Assembly: GCA_002695025.1 (NCBI GenBank)
Contig: NZNV01000028.1
Location: 1 to 64,000 of the forward strand
Direction: 5' to 3'
DNA from: Owenweeksia sp.
GTDB lineage: Bacteria; Bacteroidota; Bacteroidia; Flavobacteriales; Schleiferiaceae
Length of the DNA stretch: 64,000 nt
Both the position numbers and the translations under genes were made by a program. This document shows positions 16,100 through 24,517 of the stretch, one piece after another. The stretch's first letter is position 1, and each line of letters opens with the position of its first letter. Under the pieces are notes generated by a model. The model did no database searches. It worked only from the letters and a program-made list of their open reading frames with translations, and was not told the DNA's origin.

Positions 16100-17490
16100 A
16101 TTATTCTGTTTTTTTGATTCAATTCTTCAATTTCGTATAGCTGTGGCACTTTAGCCTCCCAGCCATACGTGTCTTTTATCTTTACCCGCAGGGCATCGGC
16201 TGGGTGAGGCTCTCCGTGTGTGATGAAAATCTTTTGAGGGGCACTCTCGATCTCACTCAGCCAGTCCAAAAGTTCATCCTGGTCAGCATGGGCAGAAAGC
16301 CCGTGCAGGGCATCCACTTTGGCCTTTACACGATAATATTTGCCGTAAATCTTTAGCTCTTCGGCACCCTCCTGTAGGTGGCGTCCGTTGGTGCCTTCCG
16401 CCTGGTAACCGGCCAGTAAAATGGTGGTATTCTCTTTATAGCTGTACTGCGCCAAATAGTTGAGTATGCGGCCACCGTTTACCATACCACTGCCGGCTAT
16501 CACCACCTTTGGCTTGCTGTCTCGCATGATTTCCAGTGTGTCTTTGTAAGAGGTGGTCACCTTTATATTGCGGCACATCTCTTCGCAATCGGCAGCACTG
16601 AGTTTGTGCCATTTACTGCTGTGGTGAAGAATTTTCAGCACATTGGCTCCCATTGGGCTGTCCAGGTACACCGGAATGTCAGGGATGCTCCGGGCATTTT
16701 TCAACTGCCAGAGGTAATACATCAGCAATTGGGCTCGCTCTACCGCAAAACTGGGGATGAGCAGAATACCATTGCTTTCTATGGTTTCAAGAATGTGTGT
16801 TTTCAGACGCTCCATTATATCTTCATGGAGGTGCCTGCTGTTGCCGTAAGTGGACTCGATAAATAAAACATCTGCTTTTTCAGGCTTTTGCGGGGGATGC
16901 AGCAAAGGGTCTTCGCTACGGCCAATGTCACCGGAAAAGACCAGCAGCTTTCCATCCATTTCCAGCTCTATAAAAGTAGAGCCCAGGATGTGGCCGTTGT
17001 AACGGTGGCGGTAGCGGATGTTTTCGCCCAATGCTATCCACTTGTCAAGTGGTTGCTGCCTAAACAGGGGCAGGGTTTTCTCTACGTCTTTCGTGTCATA
17101 AAGAGGTTCTGCAGGCTTATGTTTTGAATATCCTTCCTGGTTGACACGTTCTGCCCGCTCCTCTTGTATTTTGGCACTGTCACGAAGAATAACTTCAGCT
17201 ATCTCCAGCGTGGGGGCGGTGCCATACACCGGGCCGCGATAGCCCATTTTCATTAGCCTGGGCAAAAAGCCCGTGTGGTCCATATGGCCATGGGTGAGGA
17301 TGACCACATCTATAGTACCGGCTTCCACCGGCAGGTAGTCCCAATTGAGCTTGCGCAGGTTTTTTACACCCTGAAAAAGTCCGCAATCAATCAGGATTTT
17401 TTTCTCAGCGGTTTCCACCAAATACTTGGAACCGGTAACGGTGCCGGCTGCGCCCAAAAAGTGGATGTTGATGTAGGGTGATTTTTCCAT
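16096..17490 (-). CDS. MBL-fold beta-CASP RNA-processing exonuclease/endonuclease
   Basis: A 464-residue metallo-beta-lactamase of the beta-CASP group (Ysh1/CPSF-73 and RNase J relatives) that cuts or trims RNA using two zinc ions. Motif 2 is THGHMDH (66-72). Motif 4 (FSGDIGR) and the beta-CASP motifs A (FIESTYGN), B (SGMVNGGRI) and C (LSAHADQDEL) are all present. The ATG at 17490 avoids overlap with the upstream gene and starts at the conserved core. Relatives commonly sit in stress and metabolic islands like this one rather than with housekeeping RNA genes. It lies downstream of an ATP-cone nuclease. Confidence 0.9.
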   Translation of the reverse strand: MEKSPYINIHFLGAAGTVTGSKYLVETAEKKILIDCGLFQGVKNLRKLNWDYLPVEAGTIDVVILTHGHMDHTGFLPRLMKMGYRGPVYGTAPTLEIAEVILRDSAKIQEERAERVNQEGYSKHKPAEPLYDTKDVEKTLPLFRQQPLDKWIALGENIRYRHRYNGHILGSTFIELEMDGKLLVFSGDIGRSEDPLLHPPQKPEKADVLFIESTYGNSRHLHEDIMERLKTHILETIESNGILLIPSFAVERAQLLMYYLWQLKNARSIPDIPVYLDSPMGANVLKILHHSSKWHKLSAADCEEMCRNIKVTTSYKDTLEIMRDSKPKVVIAGSGMVNGGRILNYLAQYSYKENTTILLAGYQAEGTNGRHLQEGAEELKIYGKYYRVKAKVDALHGLSAHADQDELLDWLSEIESAPQKIFITHGEPHPADALRVKIKDTYGWEAKVPQLYEIEELNQKNRII

Positions 17491-17501
17491 TTTTCTTATT
17501 T

Positions 17502-17756
17502 TTAATGTCCGCCACAGCAAGGTGGTAGCGGGTTTTTGCCTTTGTTGTTTTCGCTTAAATCCATTATTGCCCTGTACAGAATAGGATAATCTTCCTTGAT
17601 GAGCAGGGCTACGTTTTTGGTGCTTTGTGGGTCTGAGGTTACCATTTCCAGCAGCACCTCAAATGCCTCTTCGAGTTTTCGCGGTTCAGCTTCCATTACT
17701 TTGTAAAAAGGTTCTAAATCCGTTTCATTTGATGATTTCTTTTCCCTGGTTTTCAT
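17502..17756 (-). CDS. Small protein of unknown function with CCGGH tail
   Basis: An 84-residue cytosolic protein I do not recognise. It is mostly helical and acidic, and ends in PPCCGGH, a likely metal-binding or redox tail. The ATG at 17756 keeps it clear of the upstream nuclease gene (12-base gap). It sits between an ATP-cone nuclease and a beta-CASP RNase, so it may belong to that nuclease pair. Confidence 0.6.
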   Translation of the reverse strand: MKTREKKSSNETDLEPFYKVMEAEPRKLEEAFEVLLEMVTSDPQSTKNVALLIKEDYPILYRAIMDLSENNKGKNPLPPCCGGH

Positions 17757-17767
17757 TTTATCGGTAT

Positions 17768-18622
17768 TTAAGATTGTAAAATATTGCATACTCCTTCAGC
17801 CTCTTCCATCACCTTTCGTTTCCGGCTTTCTGATAACGCTAACTGGTCTAAGAAGCCCGGCTTATCGCAAAGCTGGCGGCAGAGCACTATTCCCTGGTCC
17901 AGCAATGCCTGTTTATCTTTTCCGGATAGTGTGGTAAGGCAGGTAATGGGATGTGCACCTGTTTCATCTATCCAATGCTTAAGGCTCTGGTTGTGCGGAT
18001 AGTCCCAGCTCAGTAAGTATAAGTCCATGCATTTCCCATATTCAATGGCATCCGTGGTAAAACGGGTATTGGTAGCTACCCAGCCCTGGTGAAATTTATT
18101 ACCATGGCCCTGTTTTTGGAGCCAGGCCGCTTCCACATCTTTGAACCGGGACTGTATATAAAGCGGGATTTTTACATCACAGCGCCTGCCCTGGTCGCTG
18201 TGAAACTTGCACTCCACCATAAAATGCTTTTCAGCTTTTTGGGCTATTACATCCACTTCGTGCTGCACACAATTTCCCTGTACTATTTGTCCCGTTCGCG
18301 TTTCATACCCCTTAGCCTTTAGCAGTTCAGCCACATATAGCTCAAACGGAAAGCCGGTAGGGCCAAGCTGTAAAAGTGCCTTTTTGAGATTGTAGCGGGC
18401 AGCAGCCGGACGTTCTTTTTTCCTCAGCAGCGCAAATGCTTTCTTGTAGATCTCTTTGGTGGAAATACCTTCATACAGGATTGGCAGCACCTGTTCCACC
18501 ACTGCATCTATCACTTTTTCCTTTGCACCGGAGCGCTGCAGGGACTGCCGCAGTTTTTCTACATCAAAAGGGGCCTTTTCACCGGAGTACTTCGTAACGT
18601 TTATTTCTCCTCTATTCTTCAT
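17768..18622 (-). CDS. ATP-cone domain fused to Mrr-like restriction endonuclease domain
   Basis: A 284-residue two-domain protein. Residues about 7-85 look like an ATP-cone, the nucleotide-sensing module of ribonucleotide reductases and NrdR (VTKYSGEKAPFDVEKLRQSL and the following helices). Residues about 92-215 look like a PD-(D/E)xK nuclease of the Mrr type: HEVDVIA (Asp124) and VECKFH (Glu137, Lys139). This suggests a nuclease gated by ATP or dATP level. Its start overlaps the stop of the upstream lactate dehydrogenase by 11 bases. No methyltransferase partner is nearby, so a restriction-modification role is unlikely. DNA versus RNA as target is unknown. Confidence 0.8.
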   Translation of the reverse strand: MKNRGEINVTKYSGEKAPFDVEKLRQSLQRSGAKEKVIDAVVEQVLPILYEGISTKEIYKKAFALLRKKERPAAARYNLKKALLQLGPTGFPFELYVAELLKAKGYETRTGQIVQGNCVQHEVDVIAQKAEKHFMVECKFHSDQGRRCDVKIPLYIQSRFKDVEAAWLQKQGHGNKFHQGWVATNTRFTTDAIEYGKCMDLYLLSWDYPHNQSLKHWIDETGAHPITCLTTLSGKDKQALLDQGIVLCRQLCDKPGFLDQLALSESRKRKVMEEAEGVCNILQS

Positions 18623-19613
18623 CCAGAATTATTTCGTTTTTATTTTCCGTGGCTTTTTCAAAGCAGTCCAGGTTGTAAATGGTGGTTTCTGCAATATTCC
18701 TCAATGCCGTCTCAGTTAAAAAAGCCTGGTGGCTGGTGATGATTACGTTCTTAAAAGTCATAAGGCGTGCAATGGTATCGTCCTGCAAAATGTCTTCGGA
18801 GTGGTCTTCAAAAAATAAACCTTCCTCCTCCTCGTATACGTCCATTCCGAAATAACCGATGTGGCCGGTTTTCAATGCTGCAATTACAGCCTTAGTATCC
18901 ACCAGGCCGCCCCGGCTGGTGTTGATGAGCATCACTCCCTTCTTCATCCTTTCAATTTTTTGTTGATTGATGAGATAGCGCGTACTTTCTGTAAGGGGTA
19001 CGTGCAGGCTGATGATGTCGCTTTCGGCACAAAGCTTCTCGCAACCCACATATTCCAATCCGAATTTCTGTTGCAATTCCAGACTTGGCTCAATGTCGTG
19101 CGCCAGCACACGGCAGCCAAAACCATCCAGAATGCGGACCAGTACGGCTCCTATCTTTCCTACCCCGATAATGCCCGCTGTTTTTCCGTTCAGGTCAAAA
19201 CCGGTGAGGCCATCCAGCGAAAAGTTTAGTTCCATCACCCTGCGGTTGGCACGGATAAGTTTGCGGTTCAGGGCCAGGATGAGCGCGGTGGCGTGCTCGG
19301 CAATGGCATAGGGGGAGTAGGCTGGTACACGGGCCACTTTTATACCCAGTTCTTTGGCCTTCTTCAAATCCACATGGTTAAAGCCGGCCGATCGCAGCGC
19401 GATGTATCTTACCCCTATTTCATTCAGTTTCATCAGCACCGGGGCCGAGGCATCGTCTCCTGCAAACAGGCATATCGCTTCACTGCCCTGTGCAAGGGAT
19501 GCGGTCTCCTCGGTTAATCGCACATCCAGCCACTGGAATTCGTGCTTATCACCGTTGGCCGTTTCCAGGCTGGGTTTATCAAATTTATGGGTGCTGTAGT
19601 TGGTGGTTTTCAT
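18612..19613 (-). CDS. D-lactate dehydrogenase (2-hydroxyacid dehydrogenase, LdhA-like)
   Basis: A 333-residue NAD-dependent enzyme reducing pyruvate to D-lactate. It shows the Rossmann motif GIIGVGKIG, the substrate-binding Arg in NTSRGGLVD, the catalytic Glu in the DVYEEEEG region and the catalytic His in SHQAFLT. The segment FEDHSEDILQDD is characteristic of fermentative LdhA. It overlaps the upstream glycosyltransferase by 4 bases. With PFK, GAPDH, PFOR and PEP synthase in the same strand run it fits a fermentative redox-balancing role. Confidence 0.88.
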   Translation of the reverse strand: MKTTNYSTHKFDKPSLETANGDKHEFQWLDVRLTEETASLAQGSEAICLFAGDDASAPVLMKLNEIGVRYIALRSAGFNHVDLKKAKELGIKVARVPAYSPYAIAEHATALILALNRKLIRANRRVMELNFSLDGLTGFDLNGKTAGIIGVGKIGAVLVRILDGFGCRVLAHDIEPSLELQQKFGLEYVGCEKLCAESDIISLHVPLTESTRYLINQQKIERMKKGVMLINTSRGGLVDTKAVIAALKTGHIGYFGMDVYEEEEGLFFEDHSEDILQDDTIARLMTFKNVIITSHQAFLTETALRNIAETTIYNLDCFEKATENKNEIILDEE

Positions 19614-21874
19614 GATACGCTTATTGAGGGGGTGAAAATCGGTGTGTGTTTAGGTGTCACATTTTTGAGGTATTGCTCTGCTATCAGCCTGGCCATAAAA
19701 TAGCACAGCCCCGATTCTGCGCCCTGATTGATGTTGACGTTGTTTTTCTCCAGCCCGTCATAACAGGCCCCGTTGGCCGGGTTGTACATAATCTGTTTCA
19801 GGTGATTGTTGCCCAGAAACCAACTGAAAGCCACTTTTAACTGGTCAGCAAATTTCTTTTTACGGGTTACCTGGTAAAATAAATCCAGTGAAAAAATGGT
19901 ATAGGCCACTTCTATAGGCTGCTCACCGTGCAAGGAGCGCTTATTCCTTTTGTCAAACCAACCGTCATTTGAAATAACTTTTATCTGGCCCTTCATAAAA
20001 TAATGGGAGAGTAGAAAATCAAAAGTGATTTCGGCAATCTCTTGATATTTTTTGTTTTTGGTGATAAGCCAGGCGTACATCAGCGCTTCTGGCAATATAG
20101 GGTTGGCATAGGTGAGGTAATCTTCAAACCACTCCCAGTTGTGCCAGGCAGTGATGTGGTAAATGCGCAGCAATTCATCGGCAAGTGATGTGGCTATCGC
20201 ATCAAGTTGGACATTAGGCTTTGCCTGCAGGTAATAATAAATGCCTTTTAAGGCAAAGCCGATGGCACGGGGCGAGGTAAATTGAATATCGGATTGTATG
20301 GCCCTTTTTAAACAATCTTCCGCTTGCCTGATCATTTCTTCCGGCAGGCCTTCTGTGTCGGCCAATAAATAGCCCAATGCCCAAATGGCCCTGCCATTGC
20401 TGTCTTCAAGATTTACCTCCGCATTTTGAGGTGTGAAATGGCCGCCATAGTTCAGGTAGTTAAAAAACCCACCATCACTCTGCTGGCAATATTCTATGAA
20501 ATTGAGGTAAATGGCGGCCAGGCGCAGTGCTTTAGCTTTTCTATGCAAGCGGAAATACATCAGCATGGCCACCAGCGCTCGCGCATTATCATCCAAAGTA
20601 TAACCGGAGGCAGGGTCTGGCTCACAAAATTGTGAAAACTGAAGCATACCAAAATCCGTGGTCATGTCCTCAATATGGTCGGTTTTTATAGGTGGTAGCT
20701 GAAATTCCAACGGGCTGTCATACCTGAGGTATTCCTGAAAAATGTGGGAATACGCGATGGCCGCATTTTCCCAACTGTTGGCACGCATTTTAGAGAAAGC
20801 GTTCCGGCCCATTTTTATCCCAAGCATTGGTTGAGACAGTAAGTTTATCAGTGCTTCGCTGATTTGCACGGGCTTATCAAAATCTTCCAGCAAAATACCG
20901 GTTGCAGGATCGAGGCATTCCTTAGCGTGCGGTATGGGTGTGGAAATCACTGGGCTTCCACAGCTCATGGCATAGGCAAAAGTTCCGCTAACGGCCTGGT
21001 GCGGATCTTTGGATGAAAAAATATAGGCATCAGTCAAAGTGAGATACTCAAGCAATACAGGCAGTGGCAGGTATTCATTTATAAATTCTACCGATTTGGA
21101 AATGCCCAGTTCCTCTGCAAGTTCCTCCAGGTAATTACGGTATTTTTCACCTTCTTTTTTCACCACCTCGGGATGTGTTTTGCCTAAAATGAGATAAACC
21201 GTATCCGGGAAATGCCTTAACACTTCAGGCAAGGCACGCAGGGCGGTCTCCACATTTTTGTTCTCGCTCAGCAGCCCAAAGGTTGACAGTACCCTATTAT
21301 GCCGGAAACCATACCTGGCCTTTAGTTCCTGCTTCCTTTTCCAAAGCACTATATGGGTGCCGTGGGGAATCACACAAACCTTTTCAGGGTTTACCCGGTA
21401 ATCTTCCTGAAGGATATCGGCTGATTTTTGGGTAAGCACAATCATTTTTTCACTAAGGTCTTCCAGGGCATTCACCAGTTTGAGGCGTTTTTCATCGGGC
21501 CGGGGGAGAACGGTATGAAACACGCAGCAAGCCGGGATATTAAGCCTGAGCAGGAATGCCACCAGGTGGCTGCCATATTCACCACCGTACAGGCCAAACT
21601 CATGTTGAATGCACACCATTCCTATATCGCTTCTTTCATTTAGTTTATCAGCCACTGAGAAGAACGAGTCCAGTTCCGGGGCATTTATCATATAGCTTAC
21701 TTCGGGCGGGTAATCCCTGTCCAGGTTGCAGCCGTTTTCCAGGGCACAAACTTCTATTTCCAGGCTGGTCCCAAAGCTCTTGTGAATGGCCGAGACCAGG
21801 TCTCGCGAAAAAGTGGCTATGCCACACTCCCTGGGTGGGTAGGAGGTTATCATTAGTATTTTACGTTTTTCCAT
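19610..21874 (-). CDS. Bifunctional-looking glycosyltransferase (GT-B) with C-terminal alpha/alpha toroid domain
   Basis: A 754-residue cytosolic protein. The first about 390 residues are a GT4-type glycosyltransferase (TSYPPRECGIATFSRDL start, HEFGLYGG, GKTHPEVV, and SGTFAYAMSCGSPVISTP near the nucleotide-sugar site). From about 410 to 735 there is an all-helical domain with repeated Trp/Tyr-rich motifs (GYTLDDNARALVA, GRAIWALGYL), like an alpha/alpha toroid glycosidase or phosphorylase fold. Its start overlaps the upstream GH130 gene end by 14 bases. Together they suggest synthesis and turnover of a mannose- or glucose-containing storage glycan. Confidence 0.83.
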   Translation of the reverse strand: MEKRKILMITSYPPRECGIATFSRDLVSAIHKSFGTSLEIEVCALENGCNLDRDYPPEVSYMINAPELDSFFSVADKLNERSDIGMVCIQHEFGLYGGEYGSHLVAFLLRLNIPACCVFHTVLPRPDEKRLKLVNALEDLSEKMIVLTQKSADILQEDYRVNPEKVCVIPHGTHIVLWKRKQELKARYGFRHNRVLSTFGLLSENKNVETALRALPEVLRHFPDTVYLILGKTHPEVVKKEGEKYRNYLEELAEELGISKSVEFINEYLPLPVLLEYLTLTDAYIFSSKDPHQAVSGTFAYAMSCGSPVISTPIPHAKECLDPATGILLEDFDKPVQISEALINLLSQPMLGIKMGRNAFSKMRANSWENAAIAYSHIFQEYLRYDSPLEFQLPPIKTDHIEDMTTDFGMLQFSQFCEPDPASGYTLDDNARALVAMLMYFRLHRKAKALRLAAIYLNFIEYCQQSDGGFFNYLNYGGHFTPQNAEVNLEDSNGRAIWALGYLLADTEGLPEEMIRQAEDCLKRAIQSDIQFTSPRAIGFALKGIYYYLQAKPNVQLDAIATSLADELLRIYHITAWHNWEWFEDYLTYANPILPEALMYAWLITKNKKYQEIAEITFDFLLSHYFMKGQIKVISNDGWFDKRNKRSLHGEQPIEVAYTIFSLDLFYQVTRKKKFADQLKVAFSWFLGNNHLKQIMYNPANGACYDGLEKNNVNINQGAESGLCYFMARLIAEQYLKNVTPKHTPIFTPSISVS

Positions 21875-22931
21875 GGGTCACATTTTTTTTCAGTTCACTT
21901 AATAGTTGGCTCATACTTACACGGGCCACGGCAATATGCTTATCTGCGGCCCCGTAATAGATGTAGAGGTCATCACCAAAGAGAGCAGAGCCTGTTGGGA
22001 AGACTACGTGGTTTACCACGCCCTCTTTTTCCCATTTTTGTGAAGGGCTAAAAAGCGGGTAGGGAAGGCGGCCAATTACTTTAGCAGGGTTTTCCAAATC
22101 CAGCAGGGCTGCTGCAGCGTGGTAGGTTTTCCCAATATGGGTTTCGCATACCCCGTGATATATTATCAGCCATCCCTCCTCGGTTTCTATCGGTGGACCA
22201 CCCGCACCGATGTAGTTCACTTCAAAATCATAAAGCGGATCGAGCAGAATGTATTCCGTAAGGTTTTTTATATGGTCCTCCCAGAATGCCTTGGTAAGGT
22301 CTTCCCATTTTTCGAATTGCACTATCTGTATGCCCGGCCAGATGCGGTGCAACATCACAAACTTCCCGTTCACCTTTCGGGGGAAAAGCACAATGTCCTT
22401 ATCCCTGAGCAAGCGGTTCTTTTCATCAACCAGGCCTATCTGGGCAAACAGGTTATAGTAATGATAGTACTTGGGGTTTAGCTTTTCACGGATGCAATGC
22501 TCCAGGTGAAATTTGTATTCCTGATAGTTAACAGGTGGGGTTATTATTCCCTTTTTGTCAAAATGTACCAGGTCTTTGGAGGTGGCCAATGCCCCCATGG
22601 CATTTATTCCATCGTAAGCGGTATAGGTTAGGTAGTAGATGTCTTCTATTTTTACGATGCGGGCATCCTCCACTCCGTGCTTTTCATAGTCGTGCTCCCG
22701 TGCAATCAGCGGTTCAGATTTTCGCTCCACTAATTTCAATGGCCCTTCGGTTTTCGCATACCCAATGGTGGAAAAGTTTCCATCCTCTACCGCCCGGTAG
22801 AAAATATGAACCACTTCCCCTTCCTGATAAACACCCGGGTTGAGCACCCCGTTGTTTTCAAAGTTATTTTCCGTTGGGCTTAGGATAATCCCTAATCTTT
22901 CTACTGTTATCATATCATTAATTCTTACCAT
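21861..22931 (-). CDS. GH130-family glycoside phosphorylase
   Basis: A 356-residue five-bladed propeller enzyme of the GH130 type, which phosphorolyses beta-mannosides to mannose 1-phosphate. Hallmark segment: GVEDARIVKIEDIYYLTYTA around residues 84-103 (the usual motif is EDPR), with a later YHG and a C-terminal YYGAADKHIAVARV. The catalytic Asp/Glu assignment cannot be confirmed by eye. The start forms a TAATG junction with the cupin gene upstream, so the two are coupled. It pairs with the toroid glycosyltransferase and a type II phosphomannose isomerase cupin. Confidence 0.87.
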   Translation of the reverse strand: MVRINDMITVERLGIILSPTENNFENNGVLNPGVYQEGEVVHIFYRAVEDGNFSTIGYAKTEGPLKLVERKSEPLIAREHDYEKHGVEDARIVKIEDIYYLTYTAYDGINAMGALATSKDLVHFDKKGIITPPVNYQEYKFHLEHCIREKLNPKYYHYYNLFAQIGLVDEKNRLLRDKDIVLFPRKVNGKFVMLHRIWPGIQIVQFEKWEDLTKAFWEDHIKNLTEYILLDPLYDFEVNYIGAGGPPIETEEGWLIIYHGVCETHIGKTYHAAAALLDLENPAKVIGRLPYPLFSPSQKWEKEGVVNHVVFPTGSALFGDDLYIYYGAADKHIAVARVSMSQLLSELKKNVTHGKT

Positions 22932-23272
22932 TATTTCCTGTTGTATTTATCCGATAAGCGGACAATATCACCTTCATCAAAATTGCCAAAGGCTATTTCA
23001 AGGATGCTTACCGAAGTATTGGAAGTTTTTATTTGATGCACCGTTTCTTTTGGGATAAAAAACTCGTCCCCTTTTTGGCCAACTTTTGTTTTGTCGCCAA
23101 TGACGAAATTTCCCGTTCCGTCCAGTACTCTCCAGAATTCTTCCCTGTTGTGGTGAAACTGAAGGCTTAGCTCTTCGTTTGGGTTTACCGTAAGTATTTT
23201 TACGGTGCTTATCTCATTCTGGGTAAAGCGTTCAAAGTTTCCCCAAGGCCTTTCTTCTCTATATTTTTTCAT
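22931..23272 (-). CDS. Phosphomannose isomerase type II (cupin)
   Basis: A 113-residue stand-alone cupin of the ManC/AlgA C-terminal type. Metal-ligand pattern: LQFHHNREEFWRVLDGTG with a later HQI. Interconverts fructose 6-phosphate and mannose 6-phosphate, or may act on a related sugar. It is coupled by a one-base overlap to GH130, which supports a mannose link. It could also be a regulatory cupin without isomerase activity. Confidence 0.87.
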   Translation of the reverse strand: MKKYREERPWGNFERFTQNEISTVKILTVNPNEELSLQFHHNREEFWRVLDGTGNFVIGDKTKVGQKGDEFFIPKETVHQIKTSNTSVSILEIAFGNFDEGDIVRLSDKYNRK

Positions 23273-23302
23273 CTCTTTTGGTTTTACATTGATAATTTTA
23301 AT

Positions 23303-24457
23303 TCAACAATTCGTTTCTATTTCCGCATAGTCATGCTTACCATGCTTGCACCACACGCATGAGCAGTTTTCATGCATACACTGCTTATCCTGCAACCGGG
23401 GCCGGAACCATAGTTTTGCAAAGGGCAGTAGGCTTCTCTTCATAATTCCACTAAGGCGGTGCCTTTTTTGGAACAGTGGTAAAATATCTTCACTCCCTGC
23501 CAACGTTTTTAGTACCGCTTTATAACCACTATTGCCAAGGCGGGCAAACATCCACCGGTTTATCAGCGATGCTTCCATTTGCGGTTTGATGTGCGTTTTA
23601 CACAAATCAGCATAAGAGATATTCTCTATGATCCCTCGTGCCGCCAAATAACCGGACTGCATTGCATAGCGCATTCCGAAGCCCCACAGGGCATCCTGAA
23701 AGCCGGCATTTTCACCTACGTAATGGATGCGGTTGTCTTTGGTAAGGTTTGTATTGAAAAAGAAATTGACATACCCTCCAAAATTTTTGGGATTGACAAT
23801 GTCAATATCCACTGTTTCGTGCAAGCGTTTTAGGGCCCGATCAAAACATTCTTGCGCATTGGGAAAAGACTTGAACAAACAAGTTGCAAATGTGGCCCTG
23901 CCTTCATTTACCAAAAGGTAAGCATAGCCTTTGGGGGCAATGTCATCATCTAAAAACCCGGCATAATAATTTTTATGGGCCGTATCGAAAGTGATGCCTT
24001 TTGCTATGGCATCGGCTGCTTTGGGGCCTGTGGCAACAATCACTTTACCATCTGGAACCTTTGTCAAGTGAGATTTCCATTCTATATGAACGCCTGCTTC
24101 CAACGCCTGTCTTTTCAACCCCTGGTCAAGCGACCATTCGTTGGTGCCGCGTTCAACAAGGTAAAAAAGCGGACGCGAGGTTTGAACATGGTATTTTTTT
24201 GCCGAAGCATCAAAATAATCTCCATTGCTATAAGGGGCAAAGCGGAAATTTATTAATACTCCGATTGATTCCAGAAAATCACGGACATCTTCGGTTGAAG
24301 ACCAATTATCAATACCTTGAAAATCACCATTGAAGCGGGTACCTACATTTTCTTTCATTTCATGTACTGTAACTTCATAGTTATTTTTTGCAAGGTTGAT
24401 TGCTGCCACTAAACCGGCAGGACCTGCACCGATGATATGGACTGTTTCGGTATTCAT
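23303..24457 (-). CDS. NAD(P)/FAD-dependent oxidoreductase (geranylgeranyl-reductase-like) with Cys-rich tail
   Basis: A 384-residue flavoprotein. FAD-binding start VHIIGAGPAGLVAA (6-19), GG-reductase-like core (ATGPKAADAI; GENAGFQDALWGFGMRYA). The last about 25 residues hold five Cys and three His (CMHENCSCVWC, then GKH and a final Cys), a tail not expected in the family. It may bind metal or an iron-sulfur centre. The substrate is unknown. It lies between PEP synthase and the mannose-related genes. Confidence 0.82.
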   Translation of the reverse strand: MNTETVHIIGAGPAGLVAAINLAKNNYEVTVHEMKENVGTRFNGDFQGIDNWSSTEDVRDFLESIGVLINFRFAPYSNGDYFDASAKKYHVQTSRPLFYLVERGTNEWSLDQGLKRQALEAGVHIEWKSHLTKVPDGKVIVATGPKAADAIAKGITFDTAHKNYYAGFLDDDIAPKGYAYLLVNEGRATFATCLFKSFPNAQECFDRALKRLHETVDIDIVNPKNFGGYVNFFFNTNLTKDNRIHYVGENAGFQDALWGFGMRYAMQSGYLAARGIIENISYADLCKTHIKPQMEASLINRWMFARLGNSGYKAVLKTLAGSEDILPLFQKRHRLSGIMKRSLLPFAKLWFRPRLQDKQCMHENCSCVWCKHGKHDYAEIETNC

Positions 24458-24517
24458 TGGTCCTTTTGTTTCACATTTCTTTTTTTCATTGTTGTTGTTT
24501 TTCCATGATTTGATTGT

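Noticed and set aside
17768-18622. Type IV restriction enzyme interpretation
   Set aside because: The Mrr-like domain alone would allow it, but the ATP-cone-like N-terminus and lack of any modification or McrBC-type gene point elsewhere.
24458-24517. Two tiny ORFs (6 and 11 codons) before the FAD oxidoreductase gene
   Set aside because: Lys/Gln-rich peptides in an A-rich leader; expected by chance, no attenuator structure seen.
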